Of a stretch of DNA of 64,000 nucleotides, positions 19,741 to 29,611 are shown piece after piece; the first letter of the stretch is position 1, and each line of letters opens with the position of its first letter. The notes beneath the pieces are model-generated. The model did not search any database and was not told where the DNA came from. It saw nothing but the letters and a program-made list of their open reading frames with translations. The DNA is from Sporanaerobium hydrogeniformans (GTDB taxonomy: Bacteria; Bacillota; Clostridia; Lachnospirales; Cellulosilyticaceae): contig NZ_PEDL01000014.1 in assembly GCF_002735925.1 (NCBI RefSeq), positions 33,686 to 97,685 of the forward strand, written 5' to 3'. Made by a program: the position numbers and the translations under genes.

Positions 19741-20430
19741 TTGAGTAAAGAGGGGTTAAAAAAAGAAAATCTTGCAAGAACGCAGATGGCATATGAACAC
19801 CTTAAAAGAAAAATTCAAATATGTGATTATATGCCAGGACAAAAGCTTTATGAAAAACAGCTCAATGAAGAGTTAGGATATGGGAGAACGCCTATTAGGG
19901 AGGCTATTCTGGCTTTAAAAAGTGAGAAGTTATTAGAAATTTATCCACGAAGTGGGATGCGCGTAACGCCTATTACACTGGAAGATGTTAATGAAATCTA
20001 TCAAGTAAGAAAGATTATGGAACCTGCTATTGTACAAGAATTTAAATCAATGTATTCTAAAACAGCTCTTTTAGAGTTTGAAGCAAGATTTAGAGAAGAG
20101 GCAAAGAATGATAGTAGTAGCTTTGAAAGTGATATCCAATTTTACAACTTAGATATTGAATTTCATATGTTTTTAGTGCAAATAACAAATAATAAAATTT
20201 TAACTAATATCTATGATAAGTTAATGGAGCAACAATACCGTCTAGCGATTTATGGGGCTAAAATCAAATATACAAAAAGAAGTAGTAATTTCTCTCAGCA
20301 TCAGGATATTATTAAGGCCTTACTTAATGAGGATAGTGAACAAATTAGAAAGTGCTTAATTACCCATATTAATCATTCTCTAGTCTCTTCTCTAAACATT
20401 ATAAGACTTATTCAGCTGGAAAATGAGTGA
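19741..20430 (+). CDS. GntR family (FadR/FCD subfamily) transcriptional regulator, module A
   Basis: A 229-aa regulator starting with TTG at 19741, supported by AAAAGGAG 7 bases upstream. The winged helix spans residues about 12-80 (KLYEKQLNEELGYGRTPIREAI is the recognition region). The FCD ligand domain follows (about 90-220), with the metal-coordinating D and His residues of the family in YNLDIEFHMFL and the C-terminal FSQHQDIIKALL and ITHINHSL. It should sense a sugar-acid intermediate and control the divergent enolase-TRAP operon, and it is a clear paralogue of the GntR at 35893-36531. Confidence 0.92.
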   Translation: MSKEGLKKENLARTQMAYEHLKRKIQICDYMPGQKLYEKQLNEELGYGRTPIREAILALKSEKLLEIYPRSGMRVTPITLEDVNEIYQVRKIMEPAIVQEFKSMYSKTALLEFEARFREEAKNDSSSFESDIQFYNLDIEFHMFLVQITNNKILTNIYDKLMEQQYRLAIYGAKIKYTKRSSNFSQHQDIIKALLNEDSEQIRKCLITHINHSLVSSLNIIRLIQLENE

Positions 20431-20570
20431 AAATAGGTGAGAAATTTATCCTAAAAAGTTAAAATATTTTTTAAGAAACCTAAAAATATTTTAGAATAGC
20501 GTATTTTGTAAAAAGAAAGAGAATGCTATAATAGAAGAGTAACTATTACACAATGATAAGGAGAATAAAA

Positions 20571-20996
20571 ATGAGTTTTGATAACACATGTTTTTACTGC
20601 GCTAAAGATGAGAGATTAGATAACCTAATGCTTGAAATTTGTGAGTTAGACGCTTCAACTGTTTACTTATTTAAAGAACAAACTTATAGAGGTCGTTGCT
20701 TGCTTGCTTACAAAGGTCATGTGAATGAACTTTTTGAATTAAGTGATGAGCAAAGAAATGCCTTTATGAAAGATGTAGCACGTGTGGCAAAAGCAATGAA
20801 GGAAGCTTTCGGTGCCCATAAAATTAATTATGGAGCTTATTCCGACAAGCTTCCTCACTTACATTTTCATTTAATTCCTAAATATGAAGATGGACCAGGC
20901 TTCGGTGGAACATTTGAAATGATGCCTGATCCAAAAGTACTTTTATCAGATGCAGAATATGCTACACTTATTGAAAAAGTAAAAGCACATCTTTAA
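20571..20996 (+). CDS. HIT family hydrolase
   Basis: A 141-aa histidine-triad nucleotide hydrolase or transferase. The catalytic triad is HLHFHLIP near residue 104. The N terminus carries CFYC, which resembles the zinc-binding pair of some HIT proteins. I chose ATG 20571 (MSFDNTC) with AAGGAG upstream; the frame is open 6 codons earlier. A TATAAT at 20527-20532 is a likely -10 box. Its TAA stop shares the palindrome TTAA with the stop codon of trkH on the other strand (20993-20996), so there is no intergenic terminator. The physiological substrate is unknown. Confidence 0.9.
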   Translation: MSFDNTCFYCAKDERLDNLMLEICELDASTVYLFKEQTYRGRCLLAYKGHVNELFELSDEQRNAFMKDVARVAKAMKEAFGAHKINYGAYSDKLPHLHFHLIPKYEDGPGFGGTFEMMPDPKVLLSDAEYATLIEKVKAHL

Positions 20997-22440
20997 TTCT
21001 TTTTCCAAAGGTCTGGTGTTAAGAGTAGAAGAATAGGGTAAATTTCTAGGCGTCCTATAATCATTAAGATAGAGAAGACGACTTTACTGAAATCACTAAA
21101 GGTAGAGAAATTACCCGTAGGTCCTACAAGACCGAGACCAGGTCCAATGTTATTAAGTGTAGTAACTACCGAAGTAAGGGTAGTAGTAAAGTCAAATCCA
21201 TTTAAGGAAATGAGCAATAATCCTATTGTAAAAATAATCATATAGACGAAGAAATAGGTAAGGACATCCAATACCGTTTTTTCGTCTATTTTTTGCCATC
21301 CATGCGTACAGAATAATAACCATTAGGATGAACAATTTGTTTTAAAGAGTACTTCATACTTTTTAAACAAATAATAGCACGAGATACTTTAAGACCACCT
21401 GCTGTAGAGCCGGCACATCCACCGATAAACATTAAAAGAAGTAGAAGCATTCTACTAAACATAGACCATTTATCAAAGTCTGTTGTAGCATAGCCAGTGG
21501 TTGTCATAACGGAAGCTACTTGGAAAGAAGAGAATCTAAGAGCTTCTGTAAAGGAACCATAAGTATTGCGTGCCAATAGGTCAAGTGTGATAAGCAAGAT
21601 AGCTCCAAATAAAATAAAAAGATAAACTCTTAGCTCGTTATTTTTAAAGAAAGTTTTAATATTCCCTTTAAGAATCAGATAATAAAGAGAGAAGTTAACA
21701 CCACACAGTATCATAAAGATGGTGATAATCCAGTCAATAAGTGCACTGTTATAATGGCCTACACTAGCATTCATATTAGAGAAACCACCTGTACCTACTG
21801 TTCCTAGTGTATGAATGAAAGCATCAAACAGATTCATACCAGCAAGATAAAGGAGAAGAACCTCTAAGAGAGTAATACCTAGATAAATACTATATAAGAT
21901 TTTAGCTGTTTGCCCCAGTTTAGGCACAATACGACCAACGATAGGACCAGGGCTTTCAGCTTTCATAACTTGCATAGAACCTGTACCAAGAGAAGGTAAA
22001 ATAGCCATAGTAAGAACTAAGATACCCATACCGCCTACCCAGTGAGTAAAGCTTCGCCAAAAGAGAATACCGTGAGGCAATCCTTCAACAGCACTTAAAA
22101 TAGAGGAACCTGTAGTTGTAAGACCAGAGCTTGATTCAAAGAAACTATCGATAAAAGATGGAAAAGCTCCACTTATGTAAAAGGGAAAGGCTCCAAAAAA
22201 AGACATAAGAAGCCAACCCAAAGCTACAATAGCAAACCCGTCTCTTGCATAAATATTTTTAGAAGTTGGTTTAATTAAGGAGAGTATACTTCCTACTGCT
22301 AGAACGATACCAATTGTTATGAGAAAAGCAGGTAAGTCTCCATCCCCATATATGAAGGCCACTAGAGTAGGAGGAAGTAAGGCAATAGACTCACATATTA
22401 ATAACATTCCCAAGCTTCTTAATACTATTTTTAAGTTCAC
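20993..22440 (-). pseudogene. trkH: TrkH-type potassium channel subunit, split by a one-base frameshift
   Basis: Two adjacent reading pieces (22440-21286 and 21271-20993) together encode a normal TrkH of about 482 aa. The break is in an A6 run on the coding strand (21289-21294), where the frame reads SVRMDGKK then stop. One extra A restores MDGKKIDEKTVLDVLTYFF and leads straight into the conserved tail (TTLNNIGPGLGLVGPTGNF and LGRLEIYPILLLLTP). The protein is an integral membrane K+ uptake subunit with repeated pore loops (SSSGLTTTGSS, GTVGTGGFSNM). The start is best set at GTG 22440, eight bases after AGGAGG, overlapping the end of trkA by 50 bases. It could be a true mutation, a sequencing error, or rescued by slippage. 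Confidence 0.85.
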
Positions 22441-23794
22441 CGGTAAATCCTCCTGATGTAATATCAATAATATCTTTTAAGTTAGATATATTTTTATTAG
22501 TAATAACAAGAACTCTATCTCCTGGATTGATAGTTGTTTGACCATTTGGTACAACAATCTCATCTTTTTTTACAATAGTAGCAATGAGTACATCTGGGAT
22601 AAGACGGAGTTTATAAAGAGGTGTATGAATAAGAGGATCGTTAGCTGATGCAATAAATTCGATGATCTCACCTTCACCACCTACAATGCGGTGGAGGGCT
22701 TCTACAGACTCGCCGCGTACATATCTAAGAATACGATTCGTGATAATGTCATGAGGAGTAATGATGGTATCTAGTCCTAAACTTCCTACAACAGCGTTAC
22801 CATAATTACGGCTGATTTTGGTAATAACACGAGGCACATGATTTTGTTTAGCAATTAAAGAAGAGATAATATTTTCTTCATCACGTCCTGTAAGAGCAAT
22901 GAAGCTATCTACAGCTTCAAGATGTTCTTCAGCGAGAAGCTCACTATCTGTTCCATCTCCATTAATAATAAGTGTATTAGGTAATTCTTCAGAAAGCTTC
23001 TCACAAACGGCACTATCATTTTCTATGATTTTTACTTTAATGTGCATTTCATTAAGAAGACGTGCTAGGTAATAGGTGATTTTACCCCCACCCACAATCA
23101 TGATGTTTTTAGTCTTTGAAGGTTTATCATGGATGCGTTTGCAAAATGTATAGATAGCAGCAGATTTCCCAATAGCGTAAATGGTATCCTGTACTTCTAG
23201 CACGGTATCCCCTGTTGGAATAATAAGCTTATCTTCTCGGATAATAGCACCAATTAAAACGGAAACACCAAACTTATCACCAAAGTGCTTCATTTTAGTG
23301 CCAATTAAAGAAGAGCCCTCTTTAAGGAGGACCTCTACCATACGCACACGGCCTTTAGCGAAATTTTCAAGGCGGATTGCACCAGGAACAGTTAGGACTC
23401 TGGCAATTTCATCAGCAGCAGCTTCTTCGGGATTAATAACCATATCTAGACCTAGGTCTTCTTTAATAAGAAGGAGCTCTTTAGCGTATTGTGGGTCACG
23501 GATACGTGCAATAGTACGATGTGCACCTAATTTTTTTGCAGTTAAACAACAGAGCATATTGACTTCGTCGCTTCCAGTTACAGCGATGATGAGGTCAATG
23601 CTCTGACAACCGTTCTCAAGTAAGGTACTTGTACTTATGCCTGTTCCTTTAATAGGAAGTACATCTAAGTTGTTTTCAACTTTTTCTAAGGCTTTGGGAT
23701 TCTTGTCGATAATTGTAATGTCATTTCCTTGGGCGGAGAGGTGAGTGGCTAATGCATAGCCAACTTTGCCGGCGCCAATAATAATGATTTTCAT
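22391..23794 (-). CDS. trkA: TrkA, peripheral NAD-binding regulatory subunit of potassium uptake
   Basis: A 467-aa cytoplasmic protein with two tandem RCK units. The first Rossmann motif is MKIIIIGAGKVGYALATHL and the second is MIVGGGKITYYLA near residue 233; each is followed by a TrkA_C domain (about 140-215 and 370-450). This duplicated layout is that of classical TrkA, which gates TrkH. The ATG at 23794 follows GAGGAG. trkH follows with a 50-base overlap, so the two subunits are translationally coupled. Confidence 0.95.
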   Translation of the reverse strand: MKIIIIGAGKVGYALATHLSAQGNDITIIDKNPKALEKVENNLDVLPIKGTGISTSTLLENGCQSIDLIIAVTGSDEVNMLCCLTAKKLGAHRTIARIRDPQYAKELLLIKEDLGLDMVINPEEAAADEIARVLTVPGAIRLENFAKGRVRMVEVLLKEGSSLIGTKMKHFGDKFGVSVLIGAIIREDKLIIPTGDTVLEVQDTIYAIGKSAAIYTFCKRIHDKPSKTKNIMIVGGGKITYYLARLLNEMHIKVKIIENDSAVCEKLSEELPNTLIINGDGTDSELLAEEHLEAVDSFIALTGRDEENIISSLIAKQNHVPRVITKISRNYGNAVVGSLGLDTIITPHDIITNRILRYVRGESVEALHRIVGGEGEIIEFIASANDPLIHTPLYKLRLIPDVLIATIVKKDEIVVPNGQTTINPGDRVLVITNKNISNLKDIIDITSGGFTGELKNSIKKLGNVINM

Positions 23795-24034
23795 AATGAC
23801 TCCTCATAAATATAAAAATAATTTAGTATAAGCGTATTATACAACATATTATATAATACAGCTAGTAGATTAATAAGAAAAGAATAAAAAGAATGGTAAG
23901 TCGTAATTTAGTTTGCTAAAGGTTGCTTTTGACGTAAAGCACTTTTATAATAAAAGAAGTGGATTTATAAAAAGATAATTCAAAATATTATTTAGAAGTT
24001 CAATAACAGACCTTATTAAGGAGGATAAAACGAT

Positions 24035-24856
24035 ATGGAATGGATTGAAATAATGAAGGCCGTCATTTTAGGTATAGTGGAAGGCATAACAGAATGGCTA
24101 CCTATCAGTAGTACAGGACATATGATTTTGGTAGATGAATTTTTAAAGCTTAATATGAGCCCAGCATTTAAAGAAATGTTTTTTGTAGTTATTCAGTTAG
24201 GGGCTATTTTAGCGGTTGTTTTACTTTTCTGGAATAAGCTCTTTCCTTTTTCATTAAAAAGAGGAATTAAGATAAGACCAGATATTATGTCTATATGGAT
24301 GAAAATTCTAGTAGCGTCTGTACCAGCTGGTATAATAGGTGTATTTTTTAATGACAAGATTGATGAACTTTTTTACAATCCTTGGACAGTAGCCATTACT
24401 CTTATTATTTACGGTGTTTTGTTTATTATCGTGGAAAATAAAAACAAAGGGCAAGCTCCAAGGGTACGGACACTGTCATCCCTTGATTTTAGAACAGTGT
24501 TTATTATTGGTATTTTTCAAATGCTAGCACTCATTCCAGGAACCTCTCGTTCAGGTGCAACTATTGTAGGAGCCATGATGATTGGGACTTCGCGTACAGT
24601 AGCTGCTGAATTTACCTTTTTCTTAGCCATTCCAGTTATGTTTGGTGCAAGCTTTTTGAAGCTTTTAAAATTTGGGTTAGCTTTTACTTCTATAGAAGTA
24701 GCTGTTTTATTGATAGGTTCAGTAGTTGCTTTTATAGTTTCTGTTTTAGCGATTAAATTTTTAATGGGTTACATCAAAAAACATGACTTTAAGGTATTTG
24801 GCTGGTATCGTATTATACTAGGAGTTACAGTGGCAGTTTATTTTTTACTCATTTAA
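24035..24856 (+). CDS. uppP: Undecaprenyl-diphosphatase UppP (BacA type)
   Basis: A 273-aa integral membrane enzyme that recycles undecaprenyl pyrophosphate for cell-wall synthesis; overproduction gives bacitracin tolerance. Both signature motifs are present: [17 protein letters not shown] near residue 17 and [10 protein letters not shown] near residue 170, with about eight hydrophobic segments. The ATG at 24035 follows AAGGAGG. The stop codon shares TTAA with the convergent MocR gene, leaving no room for a terminator between them. Confidence 0.95.
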   Translation: MEWIEIMKAVILGIVEGITEWLPISSTGHMILVDEFLKLNMSPAFKEMFFVVIQLGAILAVVLLFWNKLFPFSLKRGIKIRPDIMSIWMKILVASVPAGIIGVFFNDKIDELFYNPWTVAITLIIYGVLFIIVENKNKGQAPRVRTLSSLDFRTVFIIGIFQMLALIPGTSRSGATIVGAMMIGTSRTVAAEFTFFLAIPVMFGASFLKLLKFGLAFTSIEVAVLLIGSVVAFIVSVLAIKFLMGYIKKHDFKVFGWYRIILGVTVAVYFLLI

Positions 24857-26256
24857 AACAAAGTTAAATCTATATCTTGCTCTAGGATAGATTTGAGAAT
24901 TATAAGTGCTTTATAAAGGTCTTCTTTTGTTTTAGGAGTTGCAATGGAAAGTCTTACAGCAGCAGGCAAAGGTGCATTGCCTACGGCGAAACGTTCGCCG
25001 CAATACACCTGAACGCCTGCCTTTTTTGCGCACATTTCAAAGGCTTTACCACTCCAACCTTCTGGAAGAAGTAAAAAGCGAAAGTTGCAATCAAGTGCAC
25101 CAAGTAGTGGGTAGCCTCTAAAAATAGAGTTAGCTAGTTCATTACGTTCTAAAATATCACTTTGGCGCTCTTTGAGGATTTGTTCAGCCATAGATGAATA
25201 AATGAGCTCTGTTGCTATCTGTGCAGTAAAAGGAGAAATCATCATGTTCACGTTATAAAGACCCAGTTCTAGAGTTCTAATATGCCTTAAAGGGCAAGCG
25301 ATAAAGCTAATACGAAGAGCGGGACAAAGAGACTTAGAAGTGCTAGAAATATAGAAGGTTTGTTCGGGGGCAAAGCTAGCGATAGGTGGTAAAAGCTCAT
25401 GGACGAATGCACTATTAATGGCATCTTCAATGAGGAGTAAGTCTTCTTCTTTAGCAAACTTGGCAATAGCTTCTCGCGTAGCCAAAGACATAGTATGGGT
25501 AGTAGGGTTATGAAAGTCAGGTATTAAGTAGAGGGCTTTCAGTCCTTCTTTCTTGCAGAAGCCCCTAAGAAGGCTAGGAGATATTTCATCATTTGCTTGA
25601 GGAACAGGAACAAGTTGAATGCCAAGCATTTTTGCTAAGGTTTTAAAGCCTGCATAAATAAGAGGGTCTGTACCAATGCGATCCCCAGGTTCAAAAAAAG
25701 ATGTTAGTATGGCACAAAGGGCATTTTGACCACCAGAAGCAAGAAGGATATGATTAGTATCAGTGGAAAGTTTTAAATTTTTAAGCCACTTAAGACCAGC
25801 CATGCGTTGTTTTTGAGTACCACAAGTAGAGGTGTACTCAAGATGAGAAGAAGCATCCTTTGAAGTGAGAAAATCTTGAAGAGTGCTTAGGACATAGGCG
25901 TTTTGTGTATAGGTAGGGTGGATAGCTCCTAAATCAATAAGATGATTGACGGGGGTTGGGTGAAGTAAGCGACTACTTACACCTACATCTGATGCGATAA
26001 AGGTACCTTTTCCTACAGTTGCGCTAATTAGCCCCCTTTGCTCACAAAGTTTGAAGGCCTTAGTGACAGTACTTAGATTAATATCTAGAAAATCAGCCAG
26101 TTCTCTTTGTGGTGGCAGCATATCGCCAGGCTTTAGGTTGCCCTTTTGAATATCTTCTTCTAAAAGCTGAGCAAGAGCTTTATAAAGTGGTAATTTAGTG
26201 TGAGATAAACAAGGTTTCCAAGTCATAGGATAATTTTCAAAAGAATTAATAGGCAT
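24853..26256 (-). CDS. MocR-type GntR/aminotransferase fusion regulator
   Basis: A 467-aa PLP-dependent transcription regulator. The N-terminal GntR winged helix (about 15-80) contains [20 protein letters not shown] and [20 protein letters not shown]. The rest is an aminotransferase class I fold with the PLP lysine in [15 protein letters not shown] near residue 312. I chose ATG 26256 (MPINSFEN) with GGGGAGAG upstream; an upstream in-frame ATG would lie in the operator. It is divergent from azlCD, which it may control in response to an amino acid or vitamin B6. It is convergent and stop-overlapping with uppP. Confidence 0.9.
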   Translation of the reverse strand: MPINSFENYPMTWKPCLSHTKLPLYKALAQLLEEDIQKGNLKPGDMLPPQRELADFLDINLSTVTKAFKLCEQRGLISATVGKGTFIASDVGVSSRLLHPTPVNHLIDLGAIHPTYTQNAYVLSTLQDFLTSKDASSHLEYTSTCGTQKQRMAGLKWLKNLKLSTDTNHILLASGGQNALCAILTSFFEPGDRIGTDPLIYAGFKTLAKMLGIQLVPVPQANDEISPSLLRGFCKKEGLKALYLIPDFHNPTTHTMSLATREAIAKFAKEEDLLLIEDAINSAFVHELLPPIASFAPEQTFYISSTSKSLCPALRISFIACPLRHIRTLELGLYNVNMMISPFTAQIATELIYSSMAEQILKERQSDILERNELANSIFRGYPLLGALDCNFRFLLLPEGWSGKAFEMCAKKAGVQVYCGERFAVGNAPLPAAVRLSIATPKTKEDLYKALIILKSILEQDIDLTLF

Positions 26257-26272
26257 ACAAATCTCTCCCCAA

Positions 26273-26303
26273 TTGTATAATTGTCTTGCATACAATTATA
26301 CAG
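26273..26303. promoter_or_regulatory. Candidate MocR operator
   Basis: Inverted repeat TTGTATAATTGT (26273-26284) and ACAATTATACAG (26292-26303), 11 of 12 positions complementary, separated by 7 bases, just upstream of the regulator start and in the gap it shares with azlC. Confidence 0.5.
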
Positions 26304-26446
26304 TTGAAGCCATACAATGACAATGCTATAATTTGAAAAAGCAAATTATTTAAATAAGTACAATTACTTGAATTAGAACAAATAATTAAAATATAAGAAT
26401 TTAAAATAATATTATATTGAGAAGAGAAATAAAGGAGGAGAAAGGA

Positions 26447-27163
26447 ATGAATGAGAAAGTAAAAGCATTAAAGGCTGCTTTTCCGTGTACCTTACCTGTG
26501 CTTACAGGGTTTGGTTTTTTAGGAATAGCTTATGGAATACTGATGCAGAGTAAAGGGTATGGAGCAATTTGGTCGCTCTTAATGAGTCTTATTGCCTTTG
26601 GGGGTAGCATGCAATTTGTAGCCGTTACCTTATTAGCTACAGGGTTTGACCCTTTACAAGCCTTTTATCTTTCTTTAATTGTCAATGCAAGGCATCTTTT
26701 TTATGGGATATCCATGCTTGAAAAGTATAGAGGGTTAGATAAGCTTAAATTCTTTTTGATATATACTTTATGTGATGAGACTTTTTCAATCGTTTGTAAT
26801 CAAAAAGTACCCGAAGGAGTAGAACCAAAGTGGTTTTATTTCTTTGTTTCTTTACTAGATTATAGTTACTGGGCGATAGCAAGCTTTTTAGGGGGATGCT
26901 TAGGACAACTGATAGATATAAAAACGAAAGGATTAGATTTTGCCCTAACAGCTTTATTTGTTGTGATTTTTGTAGAGGGCTGGAAAGATAAGAAAAATAG
27001 GATACCAGCTGTAATCGGTGTAGTTACTTCTATTCTTTGTTTGGTTTGCTTTGGTGAAGGTAATTTTATTATTCCAGCTATGGTGCTTATACTGGTACAG
27101 TTAACTTTACTTAGAAAGTCATTAACCAAAGTGTATAGAGGGGAGGAGATAATATGCTCTTAA
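26447..27163 (+). CDS. azlC: AzlC family branched-chain amino acid exporter subunit
   Basis: A 238-aa membrane protein with about six hydrophobic segments. The AzlC pattern is clear: GFGFLGIAYGILMQSKGYG, FGGSMQFVAVTLLA, and NARHLFYGISMLEKYR with the conserved NARH motif. It works with AzlD to export branched-chain amino acids or analogues. The start is ATG 26447, preceded by AAGGAGGAG. The azlD gene overlaps its end by 10 bases. Confidence 0.92.
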   Translation: MNEKVKALKAAFPCTLPVLTGFGFLGIAYGILMQSKGYGAIWSLLMSLIAFGGSMQFVAVTLLATGFDPLQAFYLSLIVNARHLFYGISMLEKYRGLDKLKFFLIYTLCDETFSIVCNQKVPEGVEPKWFYFFVSLLDYSYWAIASFLGGCLGQLIDIKTKGLDFALTALFVVIFVEGWKDKKNRIPAVIGVVTSILCLVCFGEGNFIIPAMVLILVQLTLLRKSLTKVYRGEEIICS

Positions 27164-27489
27164 ATTCAACGCAGACTTTGATTATGATTGGCGCTGTAGC
27201 TTTAGGTATGATTATAAATCGTTTTTTACCCTTTTTACTTTTTCCTGAGAACAAGAAAGTACCTAATTATGTATCTTATTTAGGGAAAGTTCTACCTTAT
27301 GCTGTTATGGGACTCCTTGTTGTTTTTTGTCTGAAAAGTATTTCCTTTATAAAGGCACCTTTTGGGGTTCCAGAGTTTTTGTGTGTAGCCTTTACAGCCT
27401 TTTTGCATTACTGGAAAGGCAATACACTACTTAGTATAAGTACGGGTACAGTTCTTTATATGATTTTAATTCAATTTATTTTTGTGTAG
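27154..27489 (+). CDS. azlD: AzlD family branched-chain amino acid exporter subunit
   Basis: A 111-aa membrane protein with three or four hydrophobic segments (LIMIGAVALGMIINRFLPF, VLPYAVMGLLVVF). The RFLPF motif after the first span is typical of AzlD. It overlaps azlC by 10 bases and has GAGGAG upstream of ATG 27154, so it is coupled to azlC and forms the second half of the exporter. Confidence 0.9.
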   Translation: MLLNSTQTLIMIGAVALGMIINRFLPFLLFPENKKVPNYVSYLGKVLPYAVMGLLVVFCLKSISFIKAPFGVPEFLCVAFTAFLHYWKGNTLLSISTGTVLYMILIQFIFV

Positions 27490-27509
27490 TACAAAAGTGC
27501 TTTTCGAAA

Positions 27510-27539
27510 TTGACACATAAAGTCATTAAAGCGTATACT
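27510..27539 (+). promoter_or_regulatory. Promoter of the first LacI-type gene
   Basis: TTGACA (27510-27515), an 18-base spacer and TATACT (27534-27539). The segment around the -10 box (TAAAGCGTATACTCG) is repeated exactly at the promoter of the paralogous gene. Confidence 0.75.
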
Positions 27540-27625
27540 CGTTTTATAAAGGACATTCTGCTAGTATATAAGGTAGTGTAATGTTTTTGAATGAGTTAAA
27601 AATAACCCAGAGGGTAGGATGGGCA

Positions 27626-28708
27626 ATGAGAGAAAAGGATAAGACGCTTGGTAAAAAGCGCATTACAATTAAAGATATTGCAGAACAGGTAGGGGTATCC
27701 TATGGTACTGTGCACCGTGCCTTATATGGCAAAAAAGGAGTGGGTGAAGAGCTGCGAAACAAAATACTGCGTACAGCTGCAGAAAGTGGTTATATCCCTA
27801 ATGAAGCAGCGGCAGCTCTTAAACGTAAAATGCAGCGTATTTTAGTAGCTATCCCTGGCCCACATGCGCAAAATCGCTTTTTTTATTCCCATGTTTGGCA
27901 AGGATTTCGTGACTATGCGAATGAATTTGGTAATTATAATTTTGATATTATAGAGATTCCTTATTACAATGTCAGTGGTAATCGGGTAGAAGAAGAGTTG
28001 GCATCTGCTTATAGACACTATGAAGGAGATATTGATGGGATTATTGTGGCAGGACCTTTAAGTGAAGCCGCACATGCCGCACTTCGTACGTTTGCAAAGA
28101 AGGATATTGCTATAGTCATGATAACGGATAAAAGTTCAGATGCACTTGCAAGTGTACTTGCTAATTATGAAGTGACGGGCAGGCTAGCAGCAGAGCTTCT
28201 AACAGGACAACTTTCGCAGGGAGATAAAGTTCTTGTTTTAGCAGGAGATATGCAAGTTCCTAATCATAGCTTGGTAACGCAAGGTTTTGCCGACTATTTA
28301 GAGGAGCATAAAACAGGAATAGAATGTGTTTATATTTATGCTTATGGAGATAAACACATTGCACAAATTGAAACACGTATTATAGAGCTTTTAAAAGAAG
28401 ACAGTAGTATTCGTGCTGCCTTTAGTGTAAATGCACGCTGTAGCGTTATTCTCAGTGAAGTTATTCGTAGGCAAGGCTATGCAGGTAAACTAAAAGTAGT
28501 GGGAAGTGACGTATTTGAAGAAAATGTACAAAGTATGAAAGATGGAGTCATGCAAAACATTATATGTAAGCATCCTTATGAGCAGGCTTATCAAGCAACA
28601 AAAATAATGTTTGAGTATCTGATACGTGGAGTCGTACCAGTACAAAGAACACATTATGTAGAAAGCAATGTTATTTTTAATAGCAATCTGTCGATGTATC
28701 TTAAATAA
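27626..28708 (+). CDS. LacI family transcriptional regulator (paralogue 1)
   Basis: A 360-aa repressor. The N-terminal LacI helix-turn-helix is ITIKDIAEQVGVSYGTVHRAL, unusual in having TVHRAL where most LacI proteins have TVSRVL. The periplasmic-binding-like sensor domain spans about 65-360. I chose ATG 27626 (MREKDKT) by match to the paralogue at 30410, which starts MKEKDKM; an in-frame ATG at 27581 would add 15 residues. It is followed 35 bases later by an esterase gene. About 85 percent identical by eye to the paralogue, so it probably senses the same or a related sugar or sugar acid. Confidence 0.9.
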   Translation: MREKDKTLGKKRITIKDIAEQVGVSYGTVHRALYGKKGVGEELRNKILRTAAESGYIPNEAAAALKRKMQRILVAIPGPHAQNRFFYSHVWQGFRDYANEFGNYNFDIIEIPYYNVSGNRVEEELASAYRHYEGDIDGIIVAGPLSEAAHAALRTFAKKDIAIVMITDKSSDALASVLANYEVTGRLAAELLTGQLSQGDKVLVLAGDMQVPNHSLVTQGFADYLEEHKTGIECVYIYAYGDKHIAQIETRIIELLKEDSSIRAAFSVNARCSVILSEVIRRQGYAGKLKVVGSDVFEENVQSMKDGVMQNIICKHPYEQAYQATKIMFEYLIRGVVPVQRTHYVESNVIFNSNLSMYLK

Positions 28709-28743
28709 ATCTTATAGAGGGATTTTTAGGAAGGAAAAAGAAT

Positions 28744-29520
28744 ATGCAAAAGATAAATTGTCCTTTTGGAACAGCTACCTTGAGTGTCTATCCTTGCAAG
28801 GGTGGAGCTGCAGTAGTCATTTGCCCTGGAGGAGGATATCGTTTTACTTCACCTAGGGAAGCGGAACCTATAGCTAAAGCGTGGAATAGAGCTGGCTTTG
28901 CGGCATTTGTGCTTGATTATGACTGCTCAACAGGTGAAAGGCTAGATACTCTCCCTTTAAGGCAGCTGGCGTGGGCAGTAAAAACAATTCGAGAAAGAGC
29001 AGAGGAGTTTGAGTGTACTCAACAAGTAGCAGTGTGTGGATTTTCAGCGGGTGGTCACTTGGCGGCTAGTTTGGGGGTGTTTTGGGCAGATGATGAAAGA
29101 TTTGACGAAACAACGACAGCTAATCAGAGAAGACCAGATGCCATGGTGCTTTCCTATCCTGTTATAAGTGCAGGTGAATTTGCGCACTTAGGAAGTTTTT
29201 TGAATTTAGCAGGAGAAGAAAAAAGTGAGCAAGCAAAATGGTCTCTTGAAAATTTTGTAACAGAAAAAGTGCCTCCAGTTTTTGTGTGGCATACTATGGA
29301 TGATGAAGCCGTACCAGTTGAAAATACTTTGTTACTTAGTAAGGCTCTTAGAAAATATCAGGTTTCACATGAAGTGCATTTATTCCCACATGGTGTACAT
29401 GGTTTATCCTTAGCGACTGAAGAGGTGAATGAAGAGGCATGTGGGCGTATGGCAGATCCTCATGTGGCACATTGGTTTGAACTAGCGACGGAATGGTTAA
29501 AGAGTGTTTTAAATAAATAG
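28744..29520 (+). CDS. Alpha/beta hydrolase, acetyl-esterase-like
   Basis: A 258-aa cytoplasmic esterase of the BD-FAE/acetylxylan-esterase-like group. The oxyanion-hole loop is ICPGGGYRFTS near residue 35, the nucleophile elbow is GFSAGGHLAAS (Ser near residue 100), and the acid and His are in HTMDDEAVP and FPHGVHGLS (about 185 and 217). There is no signal peptide. The gene follows the first LacI gene with AGGAAGG upstream of ATG 28744, and may deacetylate sugars entering the pathway. A second ATG in another frame at 28668 is inside the LacI gene and is not coding. Confidence 0.88.
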   Translation: MQKINCPFGTATLSVYPCKGGAAVVICPGGGYRFTSPREAEPIAKAWNRAGFAAFVLDYDCSTGERLDTLPLRQLAWAVKTIRERAEEFECTQQVAVCGFSAGGHLAASLGVFWADDERFDETTTANQRRPDAMVLSYPVISAGEFAHLGSFLNLAGEEKSEQAKWSLENFVTEKVPPVFVWHTMDDEAVPVENTLLLSKALRKYQVSHEVHLFPHGVHGLSLATEEVNEEACGRMADPHVAHWFELATEWLKSVLNK

Positions 29521-29539
29521 ATTTTAATGCAATGATAAG

Positions 29540-29591
29540 AAGGAGGCTACTATACAAATGACTGAATAGTCATTTGTATAGTAGCCTCCTT
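29540..29591. terminator. Bidirectional terminator after the esterase gene
   Basis: Perfect 24-bp inverted repeat (29540-29563 and 29568-29591, core GGAGGCTACTATAC) with a 4-base loop, between convergent genes. Confidence 0.92.
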
Positions 29592-29611
29592 TCTAGTTTT
29601 TAAAATTAAAG

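Noticed and set aside
27581..27625. Upstream ATG for the first LacI gene
   Set aside because: It would add 15 residues absent from the near-identical paralogue, whose start aligns with 27626.
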